Notes: generated by a model not told the origin, from the letters alone. A stretch of 64,000 bases of DNA from GCA-2746605 sp963704835 (GCA_963704835.1 CAVPHW010000032.1:186001-250000); one strand, 5' to 3'. Positions 38,045-47,322 are shown, numbered from the stretch's first letter. Translations and numbers: made by a program.

Positions 38045-38458
38045 ATGAATAAAAAAATAAGAGTTTTAATTGCAAAATCCGGATTGGACGGTCATGATCG
38101 TGGTGCAAAAGTAATTGCGGCCGCTTTAAGAGATGGTGGAATGGAAGTTATTTATTTGGGATTAAGGCAAACACCAGAAATGATAGTAAGTGCGGCAGTT
38201 CAAGAGGATGTAGATGCAATTGGAATTAGTATTTTATCCGGCGCGCACATGACGGTTTTTCCTAAAATTTTAGAAGAAATGAAAAAAAATGATATGGATG
38301 ATGTATTACTTTTTGGTGGTGGAATTATTCCAGAAGAAGATTTGAAAATATTAAAAGAAATGGGTGTCGGGGAATTATTTACTCCGGGCGCTTCAACAAT
38401 AGAAGTTGTTTCCTTCCTTGAAAATTGGGTAAAAGAGCACCCAAGAAGTTTAGTTTAA
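38045..38458 (+). CDS. cobalamin-binding domain protein, methylmalonyl-CoA mutase small subunit type
   Basis: The 137-residue protein is a stand-alone B12-binding domain. It has the base-off motif DGHDRG at 15-20 (His17 coordinates cobalt), then AAALRDGGMEVIYLG, AIGISILSGAHMTV and VLLFGGGIIPEED, ending GELFTPGAST. It matches the C-terminal domain of methylmalonyl-CoA mutase encoded as a separate subunit. No large subunit, MeaB or epimerase gene is nearby, so its partner lies elsewhere. It may take part in propionyl-CoA conversion to succinyl-CoA. Confidence 0.9.
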   Translation: MNKKIRVLIAKSGLDGHDRGAKVIAAALRDGGMEVIYLGLRQTPEMIVSAAVQEDVDAIGISILSGAHMTVFPKILEEMKKNDMDDVLLFGGGIIPEEDLKILKEMGVGELFTPGASTIEVVSFLENWVKEHPRSLV

Positions 38459-38662
38459 AAAAATAAAGTTAGATATATTATAACGTGCAATTATCATTTG
38501 TCTATTTTCATTAGAATTAAATTGAACTCCAATCATTTAAAAATTTTAATAAACTTATTTAGATATTTGTCAATTCAATTCCCTTGCTCACATTACTACT
38601 TCAACTATTTTATAATCATCAGTTTTTGATTATCTTTACAACTTATTCAATTTTTATACATT

Positions 38663-39766
38663 ATGAGTATAACTACAAATAAAAGAATAGTTTATATAGA
38701 TTTGATGCGCGCTTTTGCCGTAATTATGATGATTCAAGGGCACACAATTGATACATTATTGGCAATTGAATATCGTACTATGGATTCACTTGCTTACTCA
38801 TTTTGGTTTACGTTGCGCGGTTTTACAGCTCCTATTTTTATGTTTACTGCGGGATTAATCTTTACATACTTGTTAAAAGCAGAGGAATTTGAATTTTTAT
38901 CAAATCCACGCATCAAAAAAGGAGTTAAAAGAGCACTAACACTTATTTTTATTGGTTACCTATTGAGATATCCAACCTACAGTATTTTTGACTTTTCTAA
39001 TGTAACGCAATATCAATGGAATGTTTTCTTCACGGTTGATGCACTGCACTTAATTGGCTTTGGGTTGTTATCAATTATATTGGCAGTTTTTCTAGCAAAA
39101 AGAATGTATTTAGACCTTAATTCTATACTTTCACTATCCATCATTCTATTGTTTCTTATTAGTCCAGTAATTGATAAAGTTGAATGGAATAATTATCTTC
39201 CAAGATATATTTCTGCCTATTTGTCTGTAAAAAACGGATCATTCTTTCCTCTTTTCCCTTGGCTAATATATGTTTTATCAGGTGCATTACTTGGTAATTA
39301 TTTACAAAATAATGAAGGTGTATACTTTAAAAAAAGATTTTCTTTTTCACTTTTAAGTATTGGCGGAATACTTCTTTCTATTTCTTTTCTGTTATATTCT
39401 TTAAAAGGAATTTTAGATGCAGAAATCAATTTTTGGTTAAATATGAACGGTAAAATATTACTAAGAATTGGATATGTAATTTTGTTGAATGGGTTGATGG
39501 CATTTATAGTCCGAAAGTTTAATTCAATTCCCAAAATTATAAAGGATACGGGAAAAAAAACATTAATGCTTTACGTAATTCATTTGGTGATTTTATATGG
39601 CTGTGCATGGTTCCCTGGTCTAGACAGATTTTGGGGTAAAAGTTTAAATGGTTGGGAGACCATTGCAGCTGCAATAATAATGGTTAGTCTAATGGTTGGA
39701 ATTGTTATTTTTACCGAAAAATACAATTATTTATTTAACCGCAAATTCATACTTAATAAAACCTAA
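38663..39766 (+). CDS. membrane acyltransferase of the DUF1624/HGSNAT type
   Basis: The 367-residue protein has about ten membrane helices. It begins with RIVYIDLMRAFAVIMMIQGH, the start typical of heparan-alpha-glucosaminide acetyltransferase-like and other acyltransferase families. Further helices contain GYLLRYP and LMLYVIHLVILYG. The His in IQGH and the YVIH motif are the expected family positions. It may acetylate a surface glycan. The 204 bases before it contain no gene that I can see. Confidence 0.75.
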   Translation: MSITTNKRIVYIDLMRAFAVIMMIQGHTIDTLLAIEYRTMDSLAYSFWFTLRGFTAPIFMFTAGLIFTYLLKAEEFEFLSNPRIKKGVKRALTLIFIGYLLRYPTYSIFDFSNVTQYQWNVFFTVDALHLIGFGLLSIILAVFLAKRMYLDLNSILSLSIILLFLISPVIDKVEWNNYLPRYISAYLSVKNGSFFPLFPWLIYVLSGALLGNYLQNNEGVYFKKRFSFSLLSIGGILLSISFLLYSLKGILDAEINFWLNMNGKILLRIGYVILLNGLMAFIVRKFNSIPKIIKDTGKKTLMLYVIHLVILYGCAWFPGLDRFWGKSLNGWETIAAAIIMVSLMVGIVIFTEKYNYLFNRKFILNKT

Positions 39767-39775
39767 GAACTGATA

Positions 39776-40804
39776 ATGAGAGATTCCGAAAATACAAATC
39801 CAATTGTTACTGAAGAAGAGAAAAATTTTGAACAGACTATACGACCGAAATCTTTTTCTGATTTTACAGGTCAAAAAAAGATTACTGACAATTTGAAAGT
39901 ATTTATAGGTGCTGCTCTAAAAAGAGATGAAAGCCTTGACCATGTTTTGTTGACGGGTCCTCCAGGATTGGGCAAAACAACATTAGCAAATATTATTGCA
40001 AATGAAATGGGTGTCAAATTAAAAACCACATCGGGACCAGTTCTGGAAAAACCTGGTGATTTAGCAGGCTTGTTAACAAACCTTGAAGAAAACTCTGTTC
40101 TATTTATAGATGAAATTCATAGACTTAGCTCAGTTGTTGAGGAATATTTGTACTCCGCAATGGAAGATTACAAAATAGATATAATGATTGATAGTGGACC
40201 GAGTGCAAGAACTGTTCAAATAAAGTTACCCAAATATACACTTGTTGGTGCAACCACTAGAGCCGGACTTTTAACTGCTCCTTTGCGTGATAGATTTGGA
40301 ATAAAATCGAGACTTGATTATTATGAAAGTGATTTGCTTACCAATATTATCAAACGGTCTGCAAAAATATTAAACGTGTTAATTGATGAAAAGGCAGCGG
40401 AAGAAATCGCAAAAAGATCGAGAGGAACACCGAGAATTGCAAACCGTTTGCTAAGACGAACCAGAGATTTTGCTGATTTTGAAAATCTTGATACCATCAA
40501 TTTGGAAATTGCCAAGAAAGCTTTAAATGCATTAGAAGTTGATGATTACGGTCTTGATGAAATGGATAAAGCAATAATTTTAACTATCATTGAAAAGTTT
40601 AAAGGCGGCCCGGTTGGATTAAATACATTGGCTGTTTCGGTTAATGAAGATCCTGGAACAATAGAAGAAGTTTATGAACCATTTTTAATTCAGCAAGGAT
40701 TTATTCAGAGAACACCACGTGGAAGAGAAGTAACTGATTTGGCATATATAAGGTTTAATAAAACTAAAAAGAAAATTGATAAAACTGAAAACCTTTTTGA
40801 ATAA
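39776..40804 (+). CDS. ruvB: Holliday junction branch-migration helicase RuvB
   Basis: RuvB is the AAA+ motor of the RuvABC complex. The 342-residue protein has Walker A GPPGLGKT (61-68), Walker B FIDEIH (110-115), sensor GATTRAG and RFGI, and a winged-helix C-terminus ending QRTPRGREVTDLAY. Length is normal. It starts nine bases after the acyltransferase and is followed 11 bases later by kdsA, so the LPS genes may share its transcript. ruvA and ruvC are not in the window. Confidence 0.95.
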   Translation: MRDSENTNPIVTEEEKNFEQTIRPKSFSDFTGQKKITDNLKVFIGAALKRDESLDHVLLTGPPGLGKTTLANIIANEMGVKLKTTSGPVLEKPGDLAGLLTNLEENSVLFIDEIHRLSSVVEEYLYSAMEDYKIDIMIDSGPSARTVQIKLPKYTLVGATTRAGLLTAPLRDRFGIKSRLDYYESDLLTNIIKRSAKILNVLIDEKAAEEIAKRSRGTPRIANRLLRRTRDFADFENLDTINLEIAKKALNALEVDDYGLDEMDKAIILTIIEKFKGGPVGLNTLAVSVNEDPGTIEEVYEPFLIQQGFIQRTPRGREVTDLAYIRFNKTKKKIDKTENLFE

Positions 40805-40815
40805 GAGTTTTGTTT

Positions 40816-41631
40816 ATGGCAAAAATTAGTGAAATAGTAATTGGAAATAATTCACCTCTGGTTTTAATTGCAGGTCCATGTGTCATTGAAAATCGGGAAG
40901 TAACATTTTTAACTGCCGAACGAATTATTGAGGTTACGAGCAAATTGAATATTCCCTTTATTTTTAAGGCGAGTTTTAAAAAAGCAAACAGGACGAGTTT
41001 AAATTCATTTACAGGATTAGATTTTGAGGAATCGCTACAGATCCTTAATGAGATAAAAGCAAAGTTTGAGTGTTCCAATTCTTACTGATATTCATAGTAC
41101 GAATGATGTTCCGATTGTTTCTACAATTGCAGATGTTTTACAAATTCCTGCCTTTTTATGCAGACAAACTGATTTGCTCATAGAAGCCGGAAAAAGTGGA
41201 AAAATTGTAAATGTGAAAAAGGGACAATTCCTGGCTCCTGAAGATATGAAACATGCAATTGAAAAAATTGAAAGTACAGGAAATAAAAATATTTGGCTTA
41301 CCGAGAGAGGGACAACATTCGGTTATCATAATCTTGTAGTAGATATGAGAGGATTGGTGACGATGAAGGAATTTGGTTATCCAGTTGGTTATGGATGCAA
41401 CTCATTCAGTTCAGATGCCGAGCAGCTCCAATATTACCGGTGGCGAACCAAAATTTATTGAACCACTTGAGCAAAGCAGCCGCAGCGGTTGGAATTGATG
41501 CACTGTTTTTAGAAGTTCATCCAGACCCAAAAAATGCGCTTAGTGATTCCGGAAGTCAACTACATATTGATAAATTGGAATCTCTATTAGAACGAGTTAT
41601 TAAAATAGATAAAGTTGTTAAAGGGTACTAA
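40816..41631 (+). pseudogene. kdsA: KDO-8-phosphate synthase (kdsA), interrupted by three +1 frameshifts
   Basis: Joining three frame changes restores a normal KdsA, which makes KDO-8-phosphate from PEP and arabinose-5-phosphate. The first frame gives AGPCVIEN and ASFKKANRTS. One extra base lies at 41068-41071 before VPILTDIHS. The second frame gives KKGQFLAPEDM and WLTERGTTFGYHNLVVDMR. A second extra G is at 41393-41394, after which DATHSVQMPSSSNITGGEP is readable. A third is near 41469, followed by SKAAAAVGIDALFLEVHPDP to the stop at 41631. All active-site motifs are intact, and the neighbour kdsD starts immediately. This pattern suggests sequencing or assembly error or very recent damage rather than old decay. 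Confidence 0.85.
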
Positions 41632-42609
41632 ATGACTGATAATATTATTTTAGAAAAAGGGAAGAAAGTTATTGAGATTGAGCTTGGTGCAATACAAGAG
41701 CTTAGCTCGAGAATAAATGGAAAATTTGTGGAAGCTGTTCGTCTCATTTATAGTTCTTCAGGTAGAGTTGTTTTAACCGGAATGGGAAAATCTGGATTGA
41801 TTGCCAGAAAAATTGTCGCAACGTTAAATTCCACTGGAACGGCTGCTTTTTATTTACATCCTACTGATGCTCTTCACGGCGATTTGGGAATGGTTCGTAA
41901 AGGTGATGTAGCAATTGTATTATCTAAGAGTGGTGCAACAGAAGAATTAAGAAATTTAGTTCTAATGCTTAAAAGAATGGATATTAAAATTATTGGATTT
42001 TTAGGATTAATAAATTCTTCACTAGCTAAAGAATGTGATGTAGTAATTGATTCAAGTGTAAAAGAAGAGGCATGCCCTTATGATCTTGCTCCAACTTCAT
42101 CAACTACAGCTGCACTAGTCATGGGAGATGCATTAGCAATTGCAGTTTTAGAGTTGCGTGGATTTACAGAAGAAGATTTTGCAATGCTCCATCCAGCAGG
42201 AAGTTTGGGAAAAAGATTATCACTAAAAATATCAGAAATTATGTACAAGGAGGATGATTTCCCCTTAGTAAATCAAGACGCTTCGATTAAAGATACAATT
42301 TTACAAATGACAAAAAAAAGACTTGGTGCAACTTGTGTCGTAAATAAAGAGAATCAATTGGTTGGCATTGTAACTGATGGAGATTTAAGAAGGCAGTTGG
42401 AGCAGTCTCTTGATCTTAATGAGTTGAGAGCAAAAGATATTATGACGAAGAAACCAAAAACTATTAATGCAAGTTTATTGGCATCATTTGCTCTTCAGCA
42501 AATGGAAAATTACAATATAACTTCTCTTGTTGCCGTAGATAGTTTATCAAAACCAATTGGACTTGTTCATTTGCATGATTTGGTTAAATTAGGCTTGCAA
42601 CGAAGATGA
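41632..42609 (+). CDS. kdsD: arabinose-5-phosphate isomerase
   Basis: The 325-residue protein is the KdsD/KpsF type sugar isomerase that supplies arabinose-5-phosphate for KDO. It has an N-terminal SIS domain (LTGMGKSGLIARKIVATLNS, TDALHGDLGM, LSKSGATEELRNL) and two C-terminal CBS domains (MYKEDDFPLVNQDAS near 205 and IMTKKPKTINASL near 270). It starts at the base after the kdsA stop and overlaps the next gene by four bases, so KDO synthesis and LPS export are linked in one operon. Confidence 0.94.
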   Translation: MTDNIILEKGKKVIEIELGAIQELSSRINGKFVEAVRLIYSSSGRVVLTGMGKSGLIARKIVATLNSTGTAAFYLHPTDALHGDLGMVRKGDVAIVLSKSGATEELRNLVLMLKRMDIKIIGFLGLINSSLAKECDVVIDSSVKEEACPYDLAPTSSTTAALVMGDALAIAVLELRGFTEEDFAMLHPAGSLGKRLSLKISEIMYKEDDFPLVNQDASIKDTILQMTKKRLGATCVVNKENQLVGIVTDGDLRRQLEQSLDLNELRAKDIMTKKPKTINASLLASFALQQMENYNITSLVAVDSLSKPIGLVHLHDLVKLGLQRR

Positions 42610-43148
42610 GCAAATATTTTTACATCATTTGTCTTCTAATGTTTTCCTTACTTTTTTCATGTAAAGAAGCAAAAATTAAACCTCAGACTGATAATTCTAT
42701 AAATAGTGAAGATATTCCTGACCAAGAAAGTAAGGATGCAACAATAACTTTTACTGAGGACGGCAAATTAAAGGCAATACTTTATTCTGATGTGATCAAA
42801 GTTCTTGGAAATAAAAATGAAAAATATCTGGAAGGTGTTCATATTGAATTCTATGATGAACAAGAAAAAAAGACTTCGTCGCTAACATCGAAAAGAGGTA
42901 GAATAGACGATATTACCCAAGATATGTTTGCAATTGATAATGTTATTGCCAAAAGTGATAGCGGTGTTATACTTACAACAGATGAGTTAACTTGGAAAAA
43001 TAAGACCAAGAAAATTGTAACAGATAAATTTGTAAAAATTGTAAGTGACAAAGAAGTTATGGAAGGTTATGGATTTGAATCTGACCAGAATTTAAGAAAC
43101 TATACAATATTTGATATTACCTACGTTACATCGCTGGATGAGGAATGA
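42606..43148 (+). CDS. lptC: LPS export protein LptC
   Basis: The 180-residue protein has a hydrophobic N-terminus ending in the lipobox LLFSC (Cys19), so it looks like a lipoprotein rather than the single-pass anchor of E. coli LptC. The body shows LptC-like beta strands (IKVLGNKNEKYLEGVHIEFYDEQEKKTSSLTSKRGRID, given here as a family pattern). LptC bridges the LptBFG transporter to LptA in the periplasm. It overlaps kdsD and the OstA-like gene by four bases each. Confidence 0.8.
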   Translation: MSKYFYIICLLMFSLLFSCKEAKIKPQTDNSINSEDIPDQESKDATITFTEDGKLKAILYSDVIKVLGNKNEKYLEGVHIEFYDEQEKKTSSLTSKRGRIDDITQDMFAIDNVIAKSDSGVILTTDELTWKNKTKKIVTDKFVKIVSDKEVMEGYGFESDQNLRNYTIFDITYVTSLDEE

Positions 43149-44512
43149 TTAGAAAAATAATTTTATTAAACACAATTGTATTCAGCTGTTTTATTCTAGC
43201 CCAGACTAAAAGTAATAAGTTGACAATTATTGGGGATAGCCTGAAGGGGAAAATTGTTAATAATGAAAGCATTCGTGAAATTATTGGGAATGTAATTATT
43301 ACTCAGGATGATGTAAGAATAACTTGCAACAAGGCGATCCAATCTATAAGCAATAATTCGGCTCAATTAATTGGTAATGTAATTCTTGTGCAAGATAGTA
43401 TTGTAATAAAAACAGAAAAGGGGAATTATTACGGAAATCAAAAACTAACTGTTTCAGACACTACCGTTTATCTAAAGAACAAATCACTAAATCTTACAGC
43501 TGATCATGGCAGATATGATCTAAATACAAAAATCGCCCAGTTTTTTGGAAATGTAATATTTTATGATTCTGTGAAAACTTTAAAATCCATTAAATTAGAT
43601 TACTTCAAAGAAGAAGAAAAAGTTATTGCTGTTGGTAAGGTTAGTGCATTCGATTCACTTTCTGTTATTTTGGCTGATAGTTTAATTCATTTTAGAAAAA
43701 CCCAACTTACCAAAGGATTTAAAAATGTTGTTATTAAAAATTCCGAGAATAATGTTAGTATTAGCGGGGAAGAACTATTTGATGATAAAGAAAATGGAGT
43801 TTCAAAAATATATGGTAATCCATTTCTAACACAAATTGAAGAACTAAGCAATGGAACATTTGATACATTATTTATTCAATCAAAATATATGGAAGCAAAT
43901 AAACTAGATAAGTCTAAATTAATCGCTACAGATTCTGTTAGAGTTATAAGAGGGGATTTTTTCTCTAATAATGATTTTACTATTTATGATCAGGAAGTAG
44001 ACCAAATTACAATAATTAAACAGAAGGATAAGAAGACCCCAATCTTATGGTATGAGAACACTCAAGTTACAGGTGATACAATTTATATTAAATTAGATAG
44101 CAACAAAATCAAAAGTGTGGAAATATATACTAATTCAATTCTGATTTCCGAGGATTCACTTTATAGCTTTAGATTTAATCAAATGTCTGGTGATAGTACA
44201 ATATTGAATTTCTCAGAAGGAAGCATGAGCGAAACAATTGTAAATGGTAAAGTGCTTAGTATCTATTACTTATATGAGGAAGAAGAAGCGAATGGGCTTC
44301 TAAAATCAAGTGCTGACCAAATAAAAATACTGTTTAGCGAAAGTAAAGTGACAGATGTAAAAATGTATGGAAATCCCGAAAGTGAATATCATCCTGAAAA
44401 TTTGGTTAAAGGGAACGAAAAAGAATTCACTTTGCCCTCATTTGTGGTTTATAAAGAAAAACCCGATAAAAATAAATTTAAATTAATGTCTTTAAAACAA
44501 AATTTAGAATAA
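43145..44512 (+). CDS. OstA-like LPS transport protein
   Basis: The 455-residue protein has a signal peptide (IILLNTIVFSCFILAQ). A chain of OstA/LptA beta-jellyroll repeats follows, such as IIGNVIITQDDVRITCNKAI, QLIGNVILVQDSIVI and AQFFGNVIFYDSVKTL. It is longer than LptA and lacks the barrel of LptD, matching the OstA-like proteins of Bacteroidota that form the periplasmic LPS bridge. It overlaps lptC and is two bases from lptB. Confidence 0.83.
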   Translation: MIRKIILLNTIVFSCFILAQTKSNKLTIIGDSLKGKIVNNESIREIIGNVIITQDDVRITCNKAIQSISNNSAQLIGNVILVQDSIVIKTEKGNYYGNQKLTVSDTTVYLKNKSLNLTADHGRYDLNTKIAQFFGNVIFYDSVKTLKSIKLDYFKEEEKVIAVGKVSAFDSLSVILADSLIHFRKTQLTKGFKNVVIKNSENNVSISGEELFDDKENGVSKIYGNPFLTQIEELSNGTFDTLFIQSKYMEANKLDKSKLIATDSVRVIRGDFFSNNDFTIYDQEVDQITIIKQKDKKTPILWYENTQVTGDTIYIKLDSNKIKSVEIYTNSILISEDSLYSFRFNQMSGDSTILNFSEGSMSETIVNGKVLSIYYLYEEEEANGLLKSSADQIKILFSESKVTDVKMYGNPESEYHPENLVKGNEKEFTLPSFVVYKEKPDKNKFKLMSLKQNLE

Positions 44513-44514
44513 GT

Positions 44515-45258
44515 ATGTCAGAAATATCAACGCTTAAAAGTGAAAACCTAGTTAAGATTTATAAAAAGAGAACTGTTGTAAACAAAGTCTCGGTTCATGT
44601 ATCTCAAGGGGAAGTTGTTGGATTGCTTGGACCAAATGGTGCTGGTAAAACAACTACCTTTTATATGATTGTTGGTATGGTAAAACCAAATTCTGGAAAT
44701 GTATTTTTAAACAAAGATAATATTACTGAACAACCAATGTATAAAAGAGCAAAAATGGGCATTGGTTATTTGCCGCAAGAAGCGTCTGTTTTTAGAACAT
44801 TAAGTGTTGAAGATAATATTATGGCAGTTCTAGAAATGCTCAACTTAACCAAAAATGAACGTATTGAAAAACAAGAGAAGTTGTTAGAAGAGTTAACAAT
44901 TTCACATATCAGAAAGAGTAAGGGCTTTCAGTTAAGTGGCGGTGAAAGAAGAAGAACAGAAATAGCTCGTGCTTTAGCTACTGATCCCGATTTTATTTTA
45001 TTAGACGAACCTTTTGCCGGAGTTGATCCGATTGCAGTTGAAGATATTATGAATATTGTTGCAAACCTTAAAAACAAAGGTATTGGAATACTAATTACAG
45101 ATCATAATGTTCACGAAACTTTAAGTATTGTTGATAGAGCTTACATCCTTATAGAAGGTAAAATATTTAAAGATGGGAAAGCACAAGATTTAGCAGAAGA
45201 TGAAGAAGTTAAAAAACTTTATCTTGGAGAAAAATTTAAACTAGAAAGGTATGAGTAA
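44515..45258 (+). CDS. lptB: LPS export ABC transporter ATP-binding protein LptB
   Basis: The 247-residue ATPase energises LPS extraction with LptF and LptG, which are not in this window. Walker A GPNGAGKT is at 39-46, signature QLSGGERRR at 139-147 and Walker B ILLDEPF at 161-167, followed by AGVDPIAV. The ERRR signature is typical of LptB. It closes the kdsA-kdsD-lptC-ostA-lptB run; the next 298 bases have no functional gene that I can see. Confidence 0.95.
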   Translation: MSEISTLKSENLVKIYKKRTVVNKVSVHVSQGEVVGLLGPNGAGKTTTFYMIVGMVKPNSGNVFLNKDNITEQPMYKRAKMGIGYLPQEASVFRTLSVEDNIMAVLEMLNLTKNERIEKQEKLLEELTISHIRKSKGFQLSGGERRRTEIARALATDPDFILLDEPFAGVDPIAVEDIMNIVANLKNKGIGILITDHNVHETLSIVDRAYILIEGKIFKDGKAQDLAEDEEVKKLYLGEKFKLERYE

Positions 45259-45556
45259 TATAGTTTTATTGAAGTATAGCTAGAATCCCCAATGGCTGTT
45301 GGTGCTAATATCGTTATCATACCGGCATCACAAAGTCGTTTTTAAAAAAAATATATCCTCCACCTAATAAAAAGATAGTGAACATTCGGCCTTGCAAGGG
45401 CTCTCTCAGGTTAAATCTAACACTCTGAAAGTATCTGAATCATTGTTTTTAATAAATGAATTATAAGTCTTATAGTTCGATATTAATGTCTTGACATCGA
45501 TCATTTTTTTTTTTACTTTAATTTGTAATTAGTAATATTCAAATAAGTATAAACTG
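45259..45556. other. non-coding or decayed region after lptB
   Basis: These 298 bases hold no complete reading frame on either strand. A short minus-strand frame around 45265-45335 and a short plus-strand frame around 45390-45470 look like fragments, but none resembles a family I know. A run of ten Ts lies near 45505-45515. It is probably a relic linked to the broken sorting-domain gene just downstream. Confidence 0.4.
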
Positions 45557-45895
45557 ATGAAGAAAAATTATCATTCAATATTTTCTCTTTATGCTCACTA
45601 TAAAAGGTATAGTTATCAAACAGAAAGTATCGATACATCATCAGGGCCGAATAATTACCCCGATCTATTTAATCCAACTACTCAAATCACTTATAAATTT
45701 TTCAAACCATCAGATGTTTTCATGGTAGTTTACAATTCCTTAGGCGAAGAAATAGCAAATTTGGTAAATGAATATAAAGTTCCCGGTAAATATAATATTC
45801 AATTTGATAGAACAAACTTTCCGAGTGGAGTTTATTACTATAACCATTACTAATGGTGAAAAAACGAGTGTAAAAAGAGTTTTATTATTAAACAG
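45557..45895 (+). pseudogene. fragment of a T9SS sorting-domain protein with a frameshift
   Basis: The fragment has only a sorting domain, with no cargo domain: NYPDLFNPTTQITYKF, a decayed form of NYPNPFNPTT, then VVYNSLGEEIANLVNEYKVP and FPSGVYYY. The frame then stops at 45853. One extra A near 45842 explains it, because skipping it gives TITNGEKTSVKRVLLLN, the expected end of the domain. The replaced NP, missing N-terminal cargo and frameshift point to an old, dying gene. An intact sorting-domain protein follows at once. Confidence 0.7.
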
Positions 45896-45903
45896 AGAGG
45901 TAT

Positions 45904-47316
45904 ATGATGAAAAGAGCAATTCAAATATCAGTTATTATGTTTTTAATGATTCAATATAATGCTTTTGCCCAGTGGTTTCCGCTTCCAGATAGTTTATTTG
46001 AAAAATGGGAAGTGGCCTGGTCAATTGATGCATGTGATGAAAATTGTTCAATTCTCTCAACTAGCTTAGCCGACTCGCCAGCAGGTTTGTTCAAGGTAAA
46101 TTATGGAAATATGGAAGTAGAGAATGTAACCCCATTTGTAGAATGGGGTGAAATAGCAATTGATGTATCAATGATTGACAAAGATCATATTTGGATTTCA
46201 ACTGCTTCAGAAAATGGAGGACGGATTTTAGTTACTTCTAATGGGGGAACATCATGGGAGACCCAATTTTCAGATAATGGTAAAACCAAATTTATAAACT
46301 TTATTAAAATGTTCGACCCTAATAATGGTATTGCAATAGGTGATGCCATTGATTTTGCAAATGATCCAGCAGTGATATTAACTACTAGTAATGGTGGAAG
46401 TACTTGGGAGTCAGTGAATTCTTCTCTGATAGGAGCTTCAGGTAATATTTGGAGGATGATAGATTTCCCTTCTGCTTCAGTGGGTTATTTTTCTGCTAGT
46501 ACTCAGCTAGTCTATGACAAAATTTATAAAACGATTGATGGAGGAGTCAATTGGACAGAAACTAATTTCAAAGGTGAGTTTGGAGCTATTCAAGTTCTCA
46601 AATTCTATAATGAAAATCTTGGCATTGCTTATGATCTTGATCTAAATTCAAATATGGGAATTATTTATAGAACATTTAATGGTGGTGAAACATGGGAATC
46701 ATTTGCAATGCCTTCAATTGGTAGAGGGGCTGATTTTGAATTTATACCTAATAATCCCAATAAAGTTTGGTTTACGGATTACTATGGTTTATTCTTTAGC
46801 TCTGATACTGGGAGGACGTGGACATTAGAATCTTCTCCAAATGACACACTTAAAGGAAGGGATATAGTATTTGTAGATGAAAATAATGGAAGGTTATTAA
46901 GTGAAAATGGTGATATGAGAATTTTGTATACAAAAAACAATGGAAATGTTATAACGAAAGTTGAAGAACAAGAAAATAGCGTTCTTGATAACTTTAAACT
47001 ATATCAAAATTATCCAAATCCATTTAACCCAAGTACAACTATAAGTTATTCAATCCCTTTTTCATCTGTTATTCTTAGCGAAGCAAAGAATCCACAAGAT
47101 TATTCGTCTATAGCTCCTCAAAATGACAATAACCTTGTGACACTAAAAGTTTATGATATTCTCGGAAATGAGGTTAATGTTTTGGTTAATGAAAATAAAA
47201 CCCCTGGAAATTACGAAGTTAAATTTGATGGGACAAATTTTCCTAGTGGTGTTTATTATTATCAACTAGCAGTTGGAGATTTTCTAAAAACAAACAAGAT
47301 GATTTTATTGAAATGA
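45904..47316 (+). CDS. secreted YCF48/BNR-type propeller protein with T9SS sorting domain
   Basis: The 470-residue product starts at adjacent ATGs (45904 and 45907) after an AGAGAGG site. A signal peptide is followed by Asp-box/YCF48-like repeats typical of sialidase-type or photosystem assembly propellers, for example TSNGGTSWETQ, TSNGGSTWESV, TIDGGVNWTET and TFNGGETWESF. The last 90 or so residues are a T9SS sorting domain (FKLYQNYPNPFNPSTTI). A 22-residue stretch starting VILSEAKNPQDYSS interrupts that domain; it is encoded by a REP-like element. No enzymatic residues are evident. Confidence 0.82.
   Translation: MMKRAIQISVIMFLMIQYNAFAQWFPLPDSLFEKWEVAWSIDACDENCSILSTSLADSPAGLFKVNYGNMEVENVTPFVEWGEIAIDVSMIDKDHIWISTASENGGRILVTSNGGTSWETQFSDNGKTKFINFIKMFDPNNGIAIGDAIDFANDPAVILTTSNGGSTWESVNSSLIGASGNIWRMIDFPSASVGYFSASTQLVYDKIYKTIDGGVNWTETNFKGEFGAIQVLKFYNENLGIAYDLDLNSNMGIIYRTFNGGETWESFAMPSIGRGADFEFIPNNPNKVWFTDYYGLFFSSDTGRTWTLESSPNDTLKGRDIVFVDENNGRLLSENGDMRILYTKNNGNVITKVEEQENSVLDNFKLYQNYPNPFNPSTTISYSIPFSSVILSEAKNPQDYSSIAPQNDNNLVTLKVYDILGNEVNVLVNENKTPGNYEVKFDGTNFPSGVYYYQLAVGDFLKTNKMILLK
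47068..47133 (+). repeat. REP-like palindromic element inserted in frame
   Basis: The 66 bases start GTTATTCTTAGCGAAGCAAA and end in AATGACAATAAC, a degenerate inverted pair. The start resembles the widespread bacterial repeat TCATTCTGAGCGAAGC, whose ends are inverted copies. Its length is 22 codons, so it adds residues 389-410 without breaking the reading frame. It interrupts the sorting domain between its first strand and the conserved VTLKVYDILGNEV strand. Confidence 0.6.
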
Positions 47317-47322
47317 TTGTTA

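Noticed and set aside
41066..41461. Separate reading frame starting inside kdsA, and another at 41395-41631
   Set aside because: Both are continuations of kdsA after single-base insertions and carry its central and C-terminal motifs, so they are not separate genes.
40816..41631. Programmed frameshifting in kdsA
   Set aside because: Three shift sites in one housekeeping gene without slippery sequences or stimulators is not a known arrangement; error or recent mutation is simpler.
45768..45959. Short frame overlapping the broken sorting-domain fragment
   Set aside because: It is the shifted end of that fragment running on into the next gene, not an independent protein.
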